DNA of 64,000 nucleotides from Edaphovirga cremea (GCF_003332275.1 NZ_QOVA01000003.1:124001-188000), one strand, 5' to 3'. Shown: positions 16,537 to 29,345, numbered from the stretch's first letter. The notes: a model not told the origin generated them from the sequence alone. Program-made: numbers and translations.

Positions 16537-17514
16537 TTACAGCGTCATACTGCCGGGAAATACAAACAGCAGCGCAAGATAAGCGATAAAACCACATAAT
16601 AACAGAGCGCCGGCCAGATGGCCGATCCGGTGTTTACGCATCAGGCACAGGCCGGTCAGGACAACACTGACGGCAAGCATGACCCAATAGTCGCGCTGGA
16701 ACGCAGCCGGACTGAACGAACCCGGAGCCAGCAGCGCTGGAACACCCAGAACGAGACATAGATTGAAAATATTGGCGCCTATAATATTGCCAAGAGCGAT
16801 ATCATCCTCGCCTTTATGTGCGCCAGCGATGAATGTCGCCAATTCGGGCAGACTGGTACCAATCGCAATGACCGTCAATCCGATCACTAACTCACTGATG
16901 TTAAAGTAGCGGGCGATCACCGTGGCGTTATCCACAATCATGTTTGAGGAGAGGGGCATGATGATAAGGGCCAGCGCCAGCCAGAGAAAGGCGACGGTAT
17001 TGCTACTGTCTTTTGGCAGTTCCGCCATCTGCTCCGACGTCAACGTGTCGTTGCCTTCGCGCTGCGCCAGACGTGCGATCTTCAGCATGGTCAGCATGAA
17101 AACCACGCCGCTTGCCAACAGGATAACGCCATCAAGCCGACTGAGTTGATTGTCGGCCAGCAGGAAACCACATATCACGGTAATCAGCAGCATGAGTGGC
17201 AATTCGCGGCGTAAAATGTCCGAACGCACCGTCAGCGGATGGAGTAACGCGGCACCGCCCAAAATCAACAAAATGTTGGTAATATTCGACCCCAGCACGT
17301 TGCCGATGGCCATATCCATTTGCCCGTTCATGGCGGCAGTGGTCGATACCACCAGTTCGGGCAGTGAAATCCCGATGCCGACTACCGTCATGCCAATCAC
17401 CAGCGGGGGAATGCCCAGCGAATTGGCCATGACCGCCGCACCATACACTAAGCGATCGGCGGCGTAGACCAGTAAGATAAGACCAACGATTAATAGTGCA
17501 GTTGGGAGCAGCAT
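16537..17514 (-). CDS. yrbG: Calcium/sodium antiporter-family protein YrbG
   Basis: An inner-membrane CaCA-family transporter of 325 residues with two homologous halves, each of about five membrane segments. Each half carries the alpha-repeat: GIGISLPELVVS (around residues 48-58) with NVLGSNITN, and AIGTSLPELATFIAGA with IIGANIFN in the second half. Cation specificity has not been shown convincingly in E. coli. It is the first gene of the yrbG-kdsD-kdsC-lptC-lptA-lptB group and diverges from mlaF. Confidence 0.94.
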   Translation of the reverse strand: MLLPTALLIVGLILLVYAADRLVYGAAVMANSLGIPPLVIGMTVVGIGISLPELVVSTTAAMNGQMDMAIGNVLGSNITNILLILGGAALLHPLTVRSDILRRELPLMLLITVICGFLLADNQLSRLDGVILLASGVVFMLTMLKIARLAQREGNDTLTSEQMAELPKDSSNTVAFLWLALALIIMPLSSNMIVDNATVIARYFNISELVIGLTVIAIGTSLPELATFIAGAHKGEDDIALGNIIGANIFNLCLVLGVPALLAPGSFSPAAFQRDYWVMLAVSVVLTGLCLMRKHRIGHLAGALLLCGFIAYLALLFVFPGSMTL

Positions 17515-17754
17515 GCAGAGTCCTTTATTCGGTATAATCCCGGGTTCGTTGGTAAGTGGATATAAATGGTAGACTGTTGTCTTTGCGTTTCATGTTGATT
17601 GGTTAATTTTGACCGCCAGAATTGTAAAAGTAAAACCTGCGGCAAGTTTAACGACGAAATGGCAGTAAGTTTTTGTAAAAATACGACGAATTAGCGTCTT
17701 TGCTTTAACATCACGGGTATCTTTACAACAGGTACGCCCAAGGGGACAGCAATA

Positions 17755-18558
17755 ATGAACCAGAAGGCATCAAATCTGGTCGAGATCAAAGGCATGAGCT
17801 TTACACGTGGCGATCGGCCGATCTTTGAAAGGATCAACATGACCGTGCCGCGTGGCAAAGTGACTGCCATTATGGGGCCGTCAGGGATCGGCAAAACCAC
17901 CCTGCTGCGCCTGATAGGTGGGCAACTGGCTCCCGATGAAGGGGAGATCTGGTTTGATGGTGAGAATATCCCCACCTTGTCACGTCGGCGCCTGTATGAA
18001 TCACGCAAGAAAATGAGCATGCTTTTTCAGTCCGGTGCGCTGTTCACCGATCTGAATGTATTCGACAATGTCGCTTTTCCGCTGCGGGAACATAGCCAAT
18101 TGCCGCCAGAAATCCTGCATACAACGGTGATGATGAAGTTGGAAGCCGTGGGATTGCGAGGTGCTGCGTATCTGATGCCTGCGGAACTGTCTGGGGGGAT
18201 GGCGCGGCGCGCGGCGTTGGCGCGAGCCATTGCCCTTGATCCAGAATTGATTATGTTTGATGAGCCGTTTGTAGGTCAGGATCCGATCACCATGGGGGTG
18301 TTGGTCAAACTGATTGATGAGCTCAATCATGCGCTTGGGGTGACCTGTATTGTGGTCTCGCATGACGTACCCGAAGTGCTGAGCATTGCTGACTACGCCT
18401 ATATCGTGGCTGAACAGCATGTGATCGCAGAAGGTACCACGGAAGAATTGCAGACCAATGGCGATCCGCGCGTTCGGCAATTTCTCGACGGCATCGCCGA
18501 TGGGCCGGTGCCTTTCCGTTTCCCTGCCGGGGACTATAAGACCGAGCTGCTAGGATAA
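17755..18558 (+). CDS. mlaF: Phospholipid transport ATP-binding protein MlaF
   Basis: The ATPase of the Mla ABC system, 267 residues. Walker [10 protein letters not shown], signature ELSGGMARR, Walker [14 protein letters not shown] and switch histidine VVSHDV are clear. The C-terminal extension after about residue 240 packs on the partner subunit in the known structure. With MlaE, MlaD and MlaB it moves phospholipids between inner and outer membranes, keeping the outer leaflet free of phospholipid. First gene of mlaFEDCB. Confidence 0.97.
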   Translation: MNQKASNLVEIKGMSFTRGDRPIFERINMTVPRGKVTAIMGPSGIGKTTLLRLIGGQLAPDEGEIWFDGENIPTLSRRRLYESRKKMSMLFQSGALFTDLNVFDNVAFPLREHSQLPPEILHTTVMMKLEAVGLRGAAYLMPAELSGGMARRAALARAIALDPELIMFDEPFVGQDPITMGVLVKLIDELNHALGVTCIVVSHDVPEVLSIADYAYIVAEQHVIAEGTTEELQTNGDPRVRQFLDGIADGPVPFRFPAGDYKTELLG

Positions 18559-18574
18559 TGGAGTAGGTAAATTC

Positions 18575-19357
18575 ATGTTTATAAGGGCATTATCGGCGTT
18601 CGGACGCCGTGGCATCAATGTTTGCTCCTCATTTGGCCGCGCGGGACTGATGTTATTCAGAGCCCTGGTGGGGATTCCGCAACCTCGCAAACACTGGCCG
18701 TTGTTGATGAAACAGCTGTATAGCGTCGGGGTGTTATCGCTGCTGATTATTATGGTATCTGGCCTGTTCATTGGCATGGTGCTGGGGCTGCAGGGTTACA
18801 TCGTACTGACTACCTATGGCGCGGAATCCAGCCTCGGGATGATGGTTGCACTGTCGCTGCTGCGTGAGCTGGGGCCGGTCGTGACCGCGCTGCTGTTTGC
18901 AGGCCGGGCCGGATCGGCATTGACCGCAGAAATCGGGCTAATGAAAGCGACAGAGCAGATCTCGAGCCTGGAGATGATGGCGATCGATCCGTTGCGTCGC
19001 GTTGTTGCCCCTCGTTTCTGGGCTGGTTTAATCAGTATGCCGTTGCTGACCTGTATTTTTGTGGCGGTGGGGATCTGGGGCGGATCGCTGGTTGGCGTTA
19101 ACTGGAAAGGGATCGATACCGGATTTTTCTGGTCGGCGATGCAAGACGCGGTAGAGTGGCACCACGATTTGCTTAACTGCCTGATTAAAAGTGTGGTCTT
19201 CGCGATTACCGTAACCTGGATCGCACTGTTTAATGGTTATGATGCTATCCCGACGTCAGAGGGGATTAGCCGGGCTACGACCCGAACCGTCGTGCACTCG
19301 TCACTGGCGGTGCTTGGATTGGATTTTGTGCTGACAGCACTGATGTTTGGGAATTGA
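18575..19357 (+). CDS. mlaE: Phospholipid transport permease MlaE
   Basis: The 260-residue inner-membrane permease subunit, near identical in pattern to E. coli MlaE: an amphipathic N-terminal helix, then about five membrane segments. The coupling region [29 protein letters not shown] is conserved at roughly residues 88-116. Starts 16 bp after mlaF and almost abuts mlaD. Confidence 0.97.
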   Translation: MFIRALSAFGRRGINVCSSFGRAGLMLFRALVGIPQPRKHWPLLMKQLYSVGVLSLLIIMVSGLFIGMVLGLQGYIVLTTYGAESSLGMMVALSLLRELGPVVTALLFAGRAGSALTAEIGLMKATEQISSLEMMAIDPLRRVVAPRFWAGLISMPLLTCIFVAVGIWGGSLVGVNWKGIDTGFFWSAMQDAVEWHHDLLNCLIKSVVFAITVTWIALFNGYDAIPTSEGISRATTRTVVHSSLAVLGLDFVLTALMFGN

Positions 19358-19361
19358 TACA

Positions 19362-19910
19362 ATGCAAACTAAAAAGAATGAAGTCTGGGTTGGGGCATTT
19401 ATGCTTATTGCGCTTGGCGCCATTTTGTTTCTCTGCCTGAAAGTCGCAGACATTAAATCGTTCGGAGCAGTGCCGACTTATCGCCTGTATGCCACTTTTG
19501 ATAACATTGGTGGTCTTAAAGCCAATTCGCCCGTCAAAGTGGGCGGCGTCGTTATTGGCCGCGTCTCGGATATTATTCTGGATAAAAATTTCTCCCCGCG
19601 TGTGGAACTGCAGATAGACGAGAGTTACAACAACATCCCTGATACCAGTTCGCTGGCAATCCGCACGTCGGGTCTGCTGGGTGAACAGTATCTGGCACTG
19701 AATATCGGTTTTGAAGATCCGGATATGGGGACGGCTATCCTGAAGGATGGCGGAACAATTCAGGACACGAAATCGGCCATGGTTCTGGAAGATTTGATCG
19801 GCCAGTTCCTGTACAAGAGCGGTGGTACGGACACTGCTGCCAAAACAGGCGATGCTGCGGCAACGTCTGAACCGGATGCGGTAGCTAACCCGACCGCCCC
19901 AAGTCATTAA
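19362..19910 (+). CDS. mlaD: Phospholipid-binding MCE protein MlaD
   Basis: A 182-residue protein with one N-terminal membrane helix (residues 8-28) and a periplasmic MCE domain (about 38-115, with ATFDNIGGLKANSPVKVGGV), which forms a hexameric ring around the lipid channel. A helical segment (about 135-155) and a polar Ala/Thr-rich tail follow. The ATG at 19362, four bases after the mlaE stop, is used; an in-frame codon at 19347 lies inside mlaE. Confidence 0.96.
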   Translation: MQTKKNEVWVGAFMLIALGAILFLCLKVADIKSFGAVPTYRLYATFDNIGGLKANSPVKVGGVVIGRVSDIILDKNFSPRVELQIDESYNNIPDTSSLAIRTSGLLGEQYLALNIGFEDPDMGTAILKDGGTIQDTKSAMVLEDLIGQFLYKSGGTDTAAKTGDAAATSEPDAVANPTAPSH

Positions 19911-19922
19911 GAGGACAACTGC

Positions 19923-20549
19923 ATGTTAAAACGTTTATTGATGGTCGCTCTGCTGGTGGTTGCTCCGCTGGCGAATGCCGTGGATCAAACCAACCCTTAC
20001 CGTCTGATGGATGAGGCGGCGCAGAAGACGTTTGACCGTTTGAAGTCTGAACAGCCGCAAATCAGGAAAGATCCCAGCTATCTGCGCAACATCGTGCGCG
20101 AAGAGCTATTGCCATACGTGCAGGTCAAGTATGCCGGTGCCCTGGTGCTTGGCCGCTACTATAAAGAAGCGACCCCAGCCCAGCGCGATGCTTACTTCAA
20201 GGCGTTTGAAGACTATCTTGCTCAGGCGTATGGACAGGCATTGGCGCTGTATCACGGCCAGACTTACCAAATCGCACCCGATCAGCCACTGGGTGATGCC
20301 AACATTATTGCTATCCGTGTGACGATCCTTGATGCCGATGGCCGTCCGCCAGTGCGTCTCGATTTCCAGTGGCGCAAGAATACCCAAACGGGCAACTGGC
20401 AGGCGTATGACATGATCGCTGAAGGCGTGAGCATGATCACCACCAAGCAAAATGAGTGGGCTGATATCCTGCGCCAGAAAGGGATTGATGGCCTGACCCA
20501 GCGCCTGCAATCCGCTGCGCAGCAGCCAATAACCCTGGATCAACAGTAG
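19923..20549 (+). CDS. mlaC: Periplasmic phospholipid shuttle MlaC
   Basis: The soluble periplasmic carrier of the Mla pathway, 208 residues. A signal peptide ends at PLANA-VDQ (about residue 20). The mature protein has the NTF2-like MlaC fold with [27 protein letters not shown] and [13 protein letters not shown]. It carries phospholipid between the MlaA-porin complex and MlaFEDB. Follows mlaD after 12 bp. Confidence 0.96.
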   Translation: MLKRLLMVALLVVAPLANAVDQTNPYRLMDEAAQKTFDRLKSEQPQIRKDPSYLRNIVREELLPYVQVKYAGALVLGRYYKEATPAQRDAYFKAFEDYLAQAYGQALALYHGQTYQIAPDQPLGDANIIAIRVTILDADGRPPVRLDFQWRKNTQTGNWQAYDMIAEGVSMITTKQNEWADILRQKGIDGLTQRLQSAAQQPITLDQQ

Positions 20550-20551
20550 AA

Positions 20552-20854
20552 ATGACCGGTGAACTGCAGTGGCAGTCTGAACAGCAGACGCTGATTTTGC
20601 TTGGTGATCTGGACAGGGAAACGCTGCTGCCTTTGTGGCAACAGCGTGAAATTCTGCTGGCAGATAAAAACTGCATTGATGTTTCACAACTTGGCCGGGT
20701 TGACTCTTCCGGTTTGGCGCTGCTGGTCCATTTTCGCGATCAGCGTTTGCAGCACGGTGTGGAAATGAAAATTTCTGGCATCACCGATCGGTTGCGTACA
20801 TTGATTGAACTTTATAATCTGCAGCAAATAATTCCTGCTGATACGGTAAGTTAG
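20552..20854 (+). CDS. mlaB: STAS-domain protein MlaB
   Basis: A 100-residue cytoplasmic STAS-domain subunit that binds MlaF and is needed for its assembly and activity. The conserved CIDVSQLGRVDSSGLALLVHF segment (residues about 46-66) includes the serine pair typical of STAS proteins. It starts two bases after the mlaC stop region and is followed by a strong terminator. Confidence 0.94.
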   Translation: MTGELQWQSEQQTLILLGDLDRETLLPLWQQREILLADKNCIDVSQLGRVDSSGLALLVHFRDQRLQHGVEMKISGITDRLRTLIELYNLQQIIPADTVS

Positions 20855-20894
20855 CGAGGATAAGATTCTTCTGACGACCTGTCGCGGCAACAGG

Positions 20895-20926
20895 CCCCTG
20901 TAAGGAACATGTTACAGGGGTTTTTT
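20895..20926 (+). terminator. Terminator of the mla operon
   Basis: CCCCTGTAA (20895-20903) pairs with TTACAGGGG (20912-20920) around an 8-nt loop, followed by six T. It ends mlaFEDCB before ibaG. Confidence 0.9.
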
Positions 20927-20999
20927 CTTTGTTTAAGAGTGCGCCGTATTCTACTAAGATGTGCGGCTGTTATGATCTCCTAAAATAGAATCGAACCCT

Positions 21000-21254
21000 A
21001 TGGACAACAACGAAATCAAAGATGTTCTGATGCAGGCTCTGGCCTTGCATGAAGCCCATGTTTCCGGTGATGGCAGCCATTTTCAGGTGATCGTGGTCGG
21101 TGAACAATTTGCCGGCATGAGCCGGGTAAAGAAACAGCAAACGGTCTATGCACCGTTGATGGAATACATTGCGGATAACCGCATTCATGCGTTGTCGATT
21201 AAGGCGTATACGCCTGAAGAGTGGCAGCGCGATCGTAAACTCAACGGTTTTTAA
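21000..21254 (+). CDS. ibaG: BolA-family protein IbaG
   Basis: The 84-residue IbaG (YrbA), a BolA-like protein that pairs with monothiol glutaredoxin Grx4 to handle [2Fe-2S] clusters. The conserved [18 protein letters not shown] segment contains the histidine ligand, and the [14 protein letters not shown] / [13 protein letters not shown] segments complete the class II KH-like fold. Closely follows the mla terminator and precedes murA by 56 bp. Confidence 0.95.
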   Translation: MDNNEIKDVLMQALALHEAHVSGDGSHFQVIVVGEQFAGMSRVKKQQTVYAPLMEYIADNRIHALSIKAYTPEEWQRDRKLNGF

Positions 21255-21292
21255 TGTAGCTAGCCTCTGGCTGGCTGCAACGTCGGATTTGA

Positions 21293-22570
<1,278 letters not shown>

Positions 22571-22618
22571 ACTTTTTGCCTATAGCGGTATCTGTTCTGC
22601 CTGATACCCGCCAATAAG

Positions 22619-22651
22619 AAAAGCCGGCAGTGTTAACTGACCGGCTTTTTT
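22619..22651 (+). terminator. Terminator of murA
   Basis: AAGCCGG (22621-22627) pairs with CCGGCTT (22641-22647) around a 13-nt loop; a T run extends to 22651. AA precedes on the left, so it may also work weakly for the convergent degS. Confidence 0.85.
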
Positions 22652-22676
22652 CATCAATGCATATTCGATATGAACT

Positions 22677-23744
22677 TTAGTGCGATGGGTATTCCTGGAT
22701 GGTTACTTGCAGTGCCATTTTGACGCCATTACGCATGATTTCTACCGGGATTACCGAGCCTGGACGGATTTCAGCGACCTGGTCCATCGTTTCAATTGCG
22801 GAAAGTGCCGGTTTGTTATTCACGCTGACAATCACGTCATTCACCAGCATACCGGCTTTAGCTGCCGGGCCTTCAGCCGTTACTTCATTGACTATGATTC
22901 CCTGAATACGATCAATGCCAGCATTAGGCGAATGCATAGGCGTGATTTCTCGCCCTCCAATACCGATGTAGCCGCGAATAACCCGGCCATCACGAATCAG
23001 CTTGTCCATTACTTTGCTCGCCAGTGCCGTGGGAATGGCGAAACCGATCCCCTCGGGCGTTTCGCCATCATTACTCTTGTCAAAAGATAAAGTATTGATA
23101 CCGACCAATTCGCCCAGTGAATTCACCAACGCACCGCCGGAGTTTCCCTTGTTGATGGAGGCATCAGTTTGCAGGAAATTTTGTCGTCCGGACGGACTTA
23201 AACCAATCCGTCCCGTGGCACTGATAATGCCTTGAGTTATTGTCTGCCCGAGATTGTAGGGATTGCCGATCGCCATCACGACATCGCCAACGCGCGGAAT
23301 GCGGCGGTCATTGATGGGAATGACGGGAAGGCTATTGGCATCAATTTTAAGTACCGCCAGATCGGTCAGGCTGTCCGAACCAACCAATAACGCTTCGAAT
23401 ACCCGGCCATCCTGCAAGGCAACAATGATCTGCTCAGCGTCATTAATCACATGTTTATTGGTCAGGATATAGCCTTTGTCACTCATGATAACGCCAGAGC
23501 CGAGTGTGCGGATCTCCAGTTCGTTATGCGAAGAGGAGCCCATACTGCGGTTATAAACATTAACTACAGCAGGGGCGGCGTGACGTACACCCTGGTTATA
23601 GCTGACAGGCATCTCGTCATCGCTACTGAAATCATGGTTAAACAAGGGTTGCATGGCCGATTTTCGCAGCATAGGCACTGCCGCCAGCAAGATTCCGGCA
23701 ACAATCAAACCCAGGATAATGGACCGCAATAACTTCGCTAGCAT
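22677..23744 (-). CDS. degS: Outer-membrane stress sensor protease DegS
   Basis: A membrane-anchored periplasmic serine protease, 355 residues, that senses unfolded porin tails and cleaves RseA to release sigma E. An N-terminal membrane helix spans about residues 5-27. The catalytic triad is His98, Asp128 and Ser202 (INKGNSGGA), and one PDZ domain occupies about 255-350. It lies downstream of degQ on the same strand, 88 bp away. Confidence 0.96.
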   Translation of the reverse strand: MLAKLLRSIILGLIVAGILLAAVPMLRKSAMQPLFNHDFSSDDEMPVSYNQGVRHAAPAVVNVYNRSMGSSSHNELEIRTLGSGVIMSDKGYILTNKHVINDAEQIIVALQDGRVFEALLVGSDSLTDLAVLKIDANSLPVIPINDRRIPRVGDVVMAIGNPYNLGQTITQGIISATGRIGLSPSGRQNFLQTDASINKGNSGGALVNSLGELVGINTLSFDKSNDGETPEGIGFAIPTALASKVMDKLIRDGRVIRGYIGIGGREITPMHSPNAGIDRIQGIIVNEVTAEGPAAKAGMLVNDVIVSVNNKPALSAIETMDQVAEIRPGSVIPVEIMRNGVKMALQVTIQEYPSH

Positions 23745-23832
23745 CAGGAATTAATAACAAGAGGTGAAATATGGGCTGAGGATAGCATGAGTTGATCGGA
23801 CACTGCAGCGACAGTGTCCGAATTTCAGCTAA

Positions 23833-25203
23833 TTAGCGCAGTAATAGATAGATATTTTCTTCGCCACGAACAATATTCAGGGCCACCAGTGCCGGTTTGG
23901 CATCAAGAATTTTGCGTAACTGTGCAATGGTTTCAACGCGTTCCCGGTTAACACCAATAATGACATCCCCTTTTTGCAAACCCACTTGTGCCGCCGGTGT
24001 GCCTTTGGTGACGTCTTCAATTTTCACGCCTTTATCACCCGCTTTGTCGGCACCATTACTGAAGGTCGCGCCCTGCAATGCCGGGGAGAGGTTTTTCGCG
24101 TCAGTGCTGATGTCATCACTGGTTTCCAGCGTGACAGTGAGATCAAGCGGTTTGCCGTCGCGCATTACACCAATTTTAATGGTTTTACCCGGGCCGGTGG
24201 TACCTACTTTGGCGCGTAATTCAGCAAAACTGCCGACTGATTTGTCATCGATAGAGACCAGCACATCACCCGGCTTGATACCGGCTTTGGCGGCAGCGGA
24301 ACCCGGCAATACTTCGCTCACAAATGCACCGCGTTGTGTCTCGACGTTAAAGGCTTTCGCCATTTCCGACGTCATTTCGCTGCCTTTGATGCCCAGAATG
24401 CCGCGTTTTACTTCACCAAATTCAATGAGTTGCTTGCTAAGATTCTGAACCATATTGCTAGGGATGGCAAAGCCAATGCCGATATTGCCGCCGCCCGGTG
24501 CAAGTATGGCGGTATTAATACCAATCAGTTCGCCATTGAGGTTAACCAGCGCTCCACCGGAATTACCGCGGTTAATGGAGGCGTCGGTCTGGATAAAGTT
24601 TTCCAACCCTTCGAGATTGAGACCACTGCGGCCCAGGGCTGAGATAATCCCTGACGTGGCGGTTTGACCGAGACCAAACGGATTGCCGACAGCAATGGTA
24701 AAGTCACCTACGCGCAGTTGATCAGAATCCGCCATGGTGACTGCCGTAAGATTTTTTGCATCCGGCAATTGCAGCAATGCGATGTCGGTTTGGTCATCTT
24801 TTCCGATCAGTTTTGCGTCATATTCACGACCATCATTAAGTTGTACGCGGATTTTATCCGCATTATTAATGACGTGATTGTTGGTCAGAACATATCCCTT
24901 TGCCGCATCAATGATGACTCCCGAACCCAGGCCTTCAAATGGACGGGAACCATTATCTGTGGGGGCATTAGGACCAAAGAAGAATTTAAACTCTTCGGGT
25001 ACACGCGAATTCTGGATCACCTGTGTGCCGCTAACATGTACGCTGACAACGGCAGGGAGAACTTTTTCCAGCATAGGGGCCAGGCTGGGGAGTGGTTGCC
25101 CTTCAATGGCCATCGGGAGTGCCGCAGATACCGCTGGAAGCGGGGACAGGGCTACACCAAGACTTATAGCTAATGCGCTTAAAAATAAAGACTTTTTCTT
25201 CAT
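23833..25203 (-). CDS. degQ: Periplasmic serine endoprotease DegQ
   Basis: A periplasmic HtrA-family protease/chaperone with 456 residues. Signal peptide at 1-27 (SPLPAVSA), triad His110, Asp140 and Ser215 (INRGNSGGA), PDZ1 at about 255-350 and PDZ2 at about 365-455, as in E. coli DegQ (455 residues). It forms large cages and degrades misfolded envelope proteins. No frameshift or missing catalytic residue is visible. Confidence 0.96.
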   Translation of the reverse strand: MKKKSLFLSALAISLGVALSPLPAVSAALPMAIEGQPLPSLAPMLEKVLPAVVSVHVSGTQVIQNSRVPEEFKFFFGPNAPTDNGSRPFEGLGSGVIIDAAKGYVLTNNHVINNADKIRVQLNDGREYDAKLIGKDDQTDIALLQLPDAKNLTAVTMADSDQLRVGDFTIAVGNPFGLGQTATSGIISALGRSGLNLEGLENFIQTDASINRGNSGGALVNLNGELIGINTAILAPGGGNIGIGFAIPSNMVQNLSKQLIEFGEVKRGILGIKGSEMTSEMAKAFNVETQRGAFVSEVLPGSAAAKAGIKPGDVLVSIDDKSVGSFAELRAKVGTTGPGKTIKIGVMRDGKPLDLTVTLETSDDISTDAKNLSPALQGATFSNGADKAGDKGVKIEDVTKGTPAAQVGLQKGDVIIGVNRERVETIAQLRKILDAKPALVALNIVRGEENIYLLLR

Positions 25204-25411
25204 TGGTATGACTCTCTCACTACCCGTAAATGGACAAGACTGTCGATGAAGTGATATGTGTTGCTAGCACAATCTAAGACTCTAAATTTATAGGGAAAGT
25301 TCACTTATACCAACAGAATATACTGGTTTTGGACGTGATTAGGATAAAGACTGAGCAAACGAGTTGGCCCGTAGCATAGGGGATTATGCTACAGGCGGAT
25401 GATTTTATACC

Positions 25412-25813
25412 TTATTCGCGACGTGAACGTTCACCACGCAGCAGGCCAGAGGCGCTGCCAGAATAGTCACGCGGCATTTCAACCGGTGCCTGGTCGTTGT
25501 CAGCTTCTGAATCACCCAGACGATAGCGGAACGGGTTATCTGCGACAGGCATGTCCGGCAGCAGGTTGTTGGAGCTCTTGGCCATATGCTGGTACAACTG
25601 GCGGTAATCGGTGGCCATATTGTCGAGCAACTCGGCACTGCGTGCAAAGTGTCCCACCAGCTCCTGGCGGTACTCTTCCAGCTCGGTTTTGCTCTTTTCC
25701 AGCTCGGTTTGCAGCGACTGCTGCTGACGTAATTTACGGTTGCCAAAACGCATCGCAACAGCACCGATGGCGATACCGACAACTAAACCAATAAGCGCAT
25801 ACTCCCAGGTCAT
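25412..25813 (-). CDS. zapG: Z-ring associated protein ZapG (YhcB)
   Basis: A 133-residue inner-membrane protein with one N-terminal helix (residues 3-22, ALIGLVVGIAIGAVAMRFG) and a long cytoplasmic coiled coil (about 25-85) with heptad-like Leu/Gln. YhcB/ZapG connects cell division, peptidoglycan and phospholipid synthesis in enterobacteria. The tail is polar and probably disordered. Diverges from zapE. Confidence 0.94.
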   Translation of the reverse strand: MTWEYALIGLVVGIAIGAVAMRFGNRKLRQQQSLQTELEKSKTELEEYRQELVGHFARSAELLDNMATDYRQLYQHMAKSSNNLLPDMPVADNPFRYRLGDSEADNDQAPVEMPRDYSGSASGLLRGERSRRE

Positions 25814-26079
25814 AATGACTCCTATTTTACTCTCGTTGTCCAGTAGGGCTTTTTCACTTAACTTGCTTCAACTAGCGTTACTCCACTAGCTTTCTATTAC
25901 AAAGTAATTGCCACTATAACCGTTAACCCTGGTTGAGTGGAGTCCTGACGAGGCTTTGCGTGCGGTCAGGCGTCTTGCTAACATACGGTAGAGCCGGAAA
26001 CTGCTGCGATCACGACGCGAAACGGTGATGAAGCGCTGCTAAAAGTGGCTAAATTTTTTCTCAGGGATCGTCGAATAAC

Positions 26080-27210
26080 ATGCAATCCAATACACCATTA
26101 ACTCTTTATCAGCGAGCTTTAGAGGCTGGGGAGTACCAACCTGATGACATTCAGCGTCAGGCCGTCACCCGTCTTGATGATATTCACCGCGCGCTGAGCC
26201 TCGCCTCTTCGGGTGCCAAAAACCAAGCAGGCGGGTTGCGCCTGATGTTTGGTCGCCTGCTGGGTAAATCGCCGTCCGTGCAGAAACAACCCCCTATTCT
26301 GGGATTATACATGTGGGGAGGGGTCGGCCGTGGAAAAACCTGGCTGATGGACATGTTTTTTCACAGTTTGTCGGGTGAGCGCAAACTCAGATTGCATTTC
26401 CACCGCTTTATGCTGCGGGTTCATGATGAACTGACCCGATTGCAAGGTCATGAAAATCCACTTGAAATTGTTGCAGATGGTTTTAAGGCTGAAACGGATG
26501 TGCTCTGTTTTGACGAGTTTTTCGTTTCGGATATCACTGATGCAATGTTGCTGGGTACGTTGTTGCAAGCGCTATTTGCGCGTGGCATCACGTTAATTGC
26601 CACGTCCAATCTTCCACCTGATCAACTCTATCGCAATGGCCTGCAGCGCCAGCGTTTTTTGCCCGCGATCGATCTGATAAAACAGTATTGCGAGGTAATG
26701 AATGTGGATGCGGGTATCGATTACCGTCTGCGCACCTTGACTCAGGCAAATCTGTGGTTAACCCCGCTGACGCAGCAAAACAGCGTCCTTCTGCAGGATA
26801 TGTTCCAGCGTTTGGCAGGATCCTCCGGCGAGCGTAATGTTGTATTGCAGATAAATCATCGACCTATGGCTGCGCTTGCGGTTTCTAATGGTGTTCTGGC
26901 GATAGATTTTTCCACCTTGTGTGAAGATGCGCGCAGCCAGCGCGACTATATAGTTCTGTCCCAACTCTATCACAGCGTGATTCTGCATAACGTTAAGGTT
27001 ATGGGGCTGAAAGAAGAGAATTCCGCACGCCGTTTCCTGGCGTTGGTTGACGAGTTTTATGAGCGCCACGTCAAATTGGTGGTCGCGGCTGAAACCTCGA
27101 TGTTTGACATTTATCAGGGAACTCAGCTCAAGTTTGAGTACCAGCGTTGCCTGTCGCGTTTACAGGAGATGCAGAGCGAAGAATATCTCAAGCTGGAACA
27201 CCTGGCGTGA
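26080..27210 (+). CDS. zapE: Cell division ATPase ZapE
   Basis: An AFG1-family cytoplasmic AAA+ ATPase of 376 residues. Walker A GGVGRGKT (about 75-82) and Walker B VLCFDEFFV are clear, followed by the sensor region TSNLPPDQLY. ZapE reduces Z-ring stability under low-oxygen or high-temperature growth in E. coli. Located between zapG (divergent) and rplM. No terminator was seen after it; the rplM promoter follows directly. Confidence 0.95.
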   Translation: MQSNTPLTLYQRALEAGEYQPDDIQRQAVTRLDDIHRALSLASSGAKNQAGGLRLMFGRLLGKSPSVQKQPPILGLYMWGGVGRGKTWLMDMFFHSLSGERKLRLHFHRFMLRVHDELTRLQGHENPLEIVADGFKAETDVLCFDEFFVSDITDAMLLGTLLQALFARGITLIATSNLPPDQLYRNGLQRQRFLPAIDLIKQYCEVMNVDAGIDYRLRTLTQANLWLTPLTQQNSVLLQDMFQRLAGSSGERNVVLQINHRPMAALAVSNGVLAIDFSTLCEDARSQRDYIVLSQLYHSVILHNVKVMGLKEENSARRFLALVDEFYERHVKLVVAAETSMFDIYQGTQLKFEYQRCLSRLQEMQSEEYLKLEHLA

Positions 27211-27944
<734 letters not shown>

Positions 27945-27956
27945 TCGGGATTATAG

Positions 27957-28352
<396 letters not shown>

Positions 28353-28698
28353 TTATTTGCCGCTTCGGCAGCGAATCGAATCAACGCGAAAAACCCGGTG
28401 CTCTGCGCCGGGTTTTTTTATGCCTGAAAATGTCAAATTTCAGTGATGAATTTGCCGTCTGATGCACAATTCACCATGAAATCTGTGTAGCATTCCCACA
28501 AAACGAGCAAAATCTGGTACACTATCTTCCACTTTTATGCCTGTTCGCTGAGCAGTTAGCTTTCGTTTGTCACTTTGGATGAGATTATCTCAACCACGGT
28601 TTATCTACGAGACGGCAGGCTGGCGATATCGATGGTTCAGGATAGCAGCCTGATAGTTGGCTATCCGTAGCATTTTCTAGATAAACTTGGAGGTTTTC
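28353..28698. other. rpsI-sspA intergenic region
   Basis: The 346-bp gap holds the rpsI terminator at its left and the sspA promoter region. A TACACT -10-like element at 28518-28523 with an upstream TG is visible, but no good -35 was found. No coding sequence is apparent. Confidence 0.5.
28389..28417 (+). terminator. Terminator of rplM-rpsI
   Basis: AAACCCGG (28391-28398) pairs with CCGGGTTT around a short loop, followed by a seven-T run ending near 28417. The AA tract on the left extends the stem. Confidence 0.9.
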
Positions 28699-29340
28699 AT
28701 GGCTGTCGCTGCCAACAAACGTTCGGTAATGACGCTTTTTTCTGGCTCGACCGACATTTTTAGCCATCAGGTACGTATCGTACTGGCGGAGAAAGGTGTC
28801 AGTGTTGAGATCGAGCAGGTTGATATGGATCACCTGCCGCAGGATCTGATTGACCTCAATCCCTATCGCACCGTGCCAACGCTGGTCGATCGCGAACTGA
28901 CATTGTATGTATCACGCATTATCATGGAATATCTTGATGAGCGTTTCCCGCACCCACCTTTGATGCCGGTTTATCCTGTGGCTCGCGGTGAAAGTCGCAA
29001 AATGATGCATCGCATCGAAAACGACTGGTACTCTCTGTTACAAGAAATTGAGACCGGATCAGTACCCGTGGCTGAAGCCGCGCGTAAGCGACTGCGTGAA
29101 GAACTGTTGGCAATTGCACCCGTATTTACTCAAAAACCTTTTTTCCTGAGTGATGAATTCAGTTTGGTAGACTGCTACCTTGCACCATTATTGTGGCGTT
29201 TACCGGAGTTGGGCATCGAATTGTCTGGCGCGGGATCCAAAGAGCTGAAAGGCTATATGACCCGTGTATTCGCGCGCGATGCCTTCCTGGCCTCCCTGAC
29301 CGAAGCCGAGCGCGAAATGCGTTTGCAAACAAGGGGTTAA
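28699..29340 (+). CDS. sspA: Stringent starvation protein A
   Basis: A GST-fold, RNA-polymerase-associated regulator of 213 residues: thioredoxin-like N-terminal domain to about residue 85 and all-helical C-terminal domain. SspA lacks glutathione transferase activity and helps RNAP under starvation and acid stress, in part by lowering H-NS. The RBS TTGGAGG precedes ATG 28699; an upstream in-frame codon is not supported. Followed 5 bp later by sspB. Confidence 0.96.
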   Translation: MAVAANKRSVMTLFSGSTDIFSHQVRIVLAEKGVSVEIEQVDMDHLPQDLIDLNPYRTVPTLVDRELTLYVSRIIMEYLDERFPHPPLMPVYPVARGESRKMMHRIENDWYSLLQEIETGSVPVAEAARKRLREELLAIAPVFTQKPFFLSDEFSLVDCYLAPLLWRLPELGIELSGAGSKELKGYMTRVFARDAFLASLTEAEREMRLQTRG

Positions 29341-29345
29341 CTTGC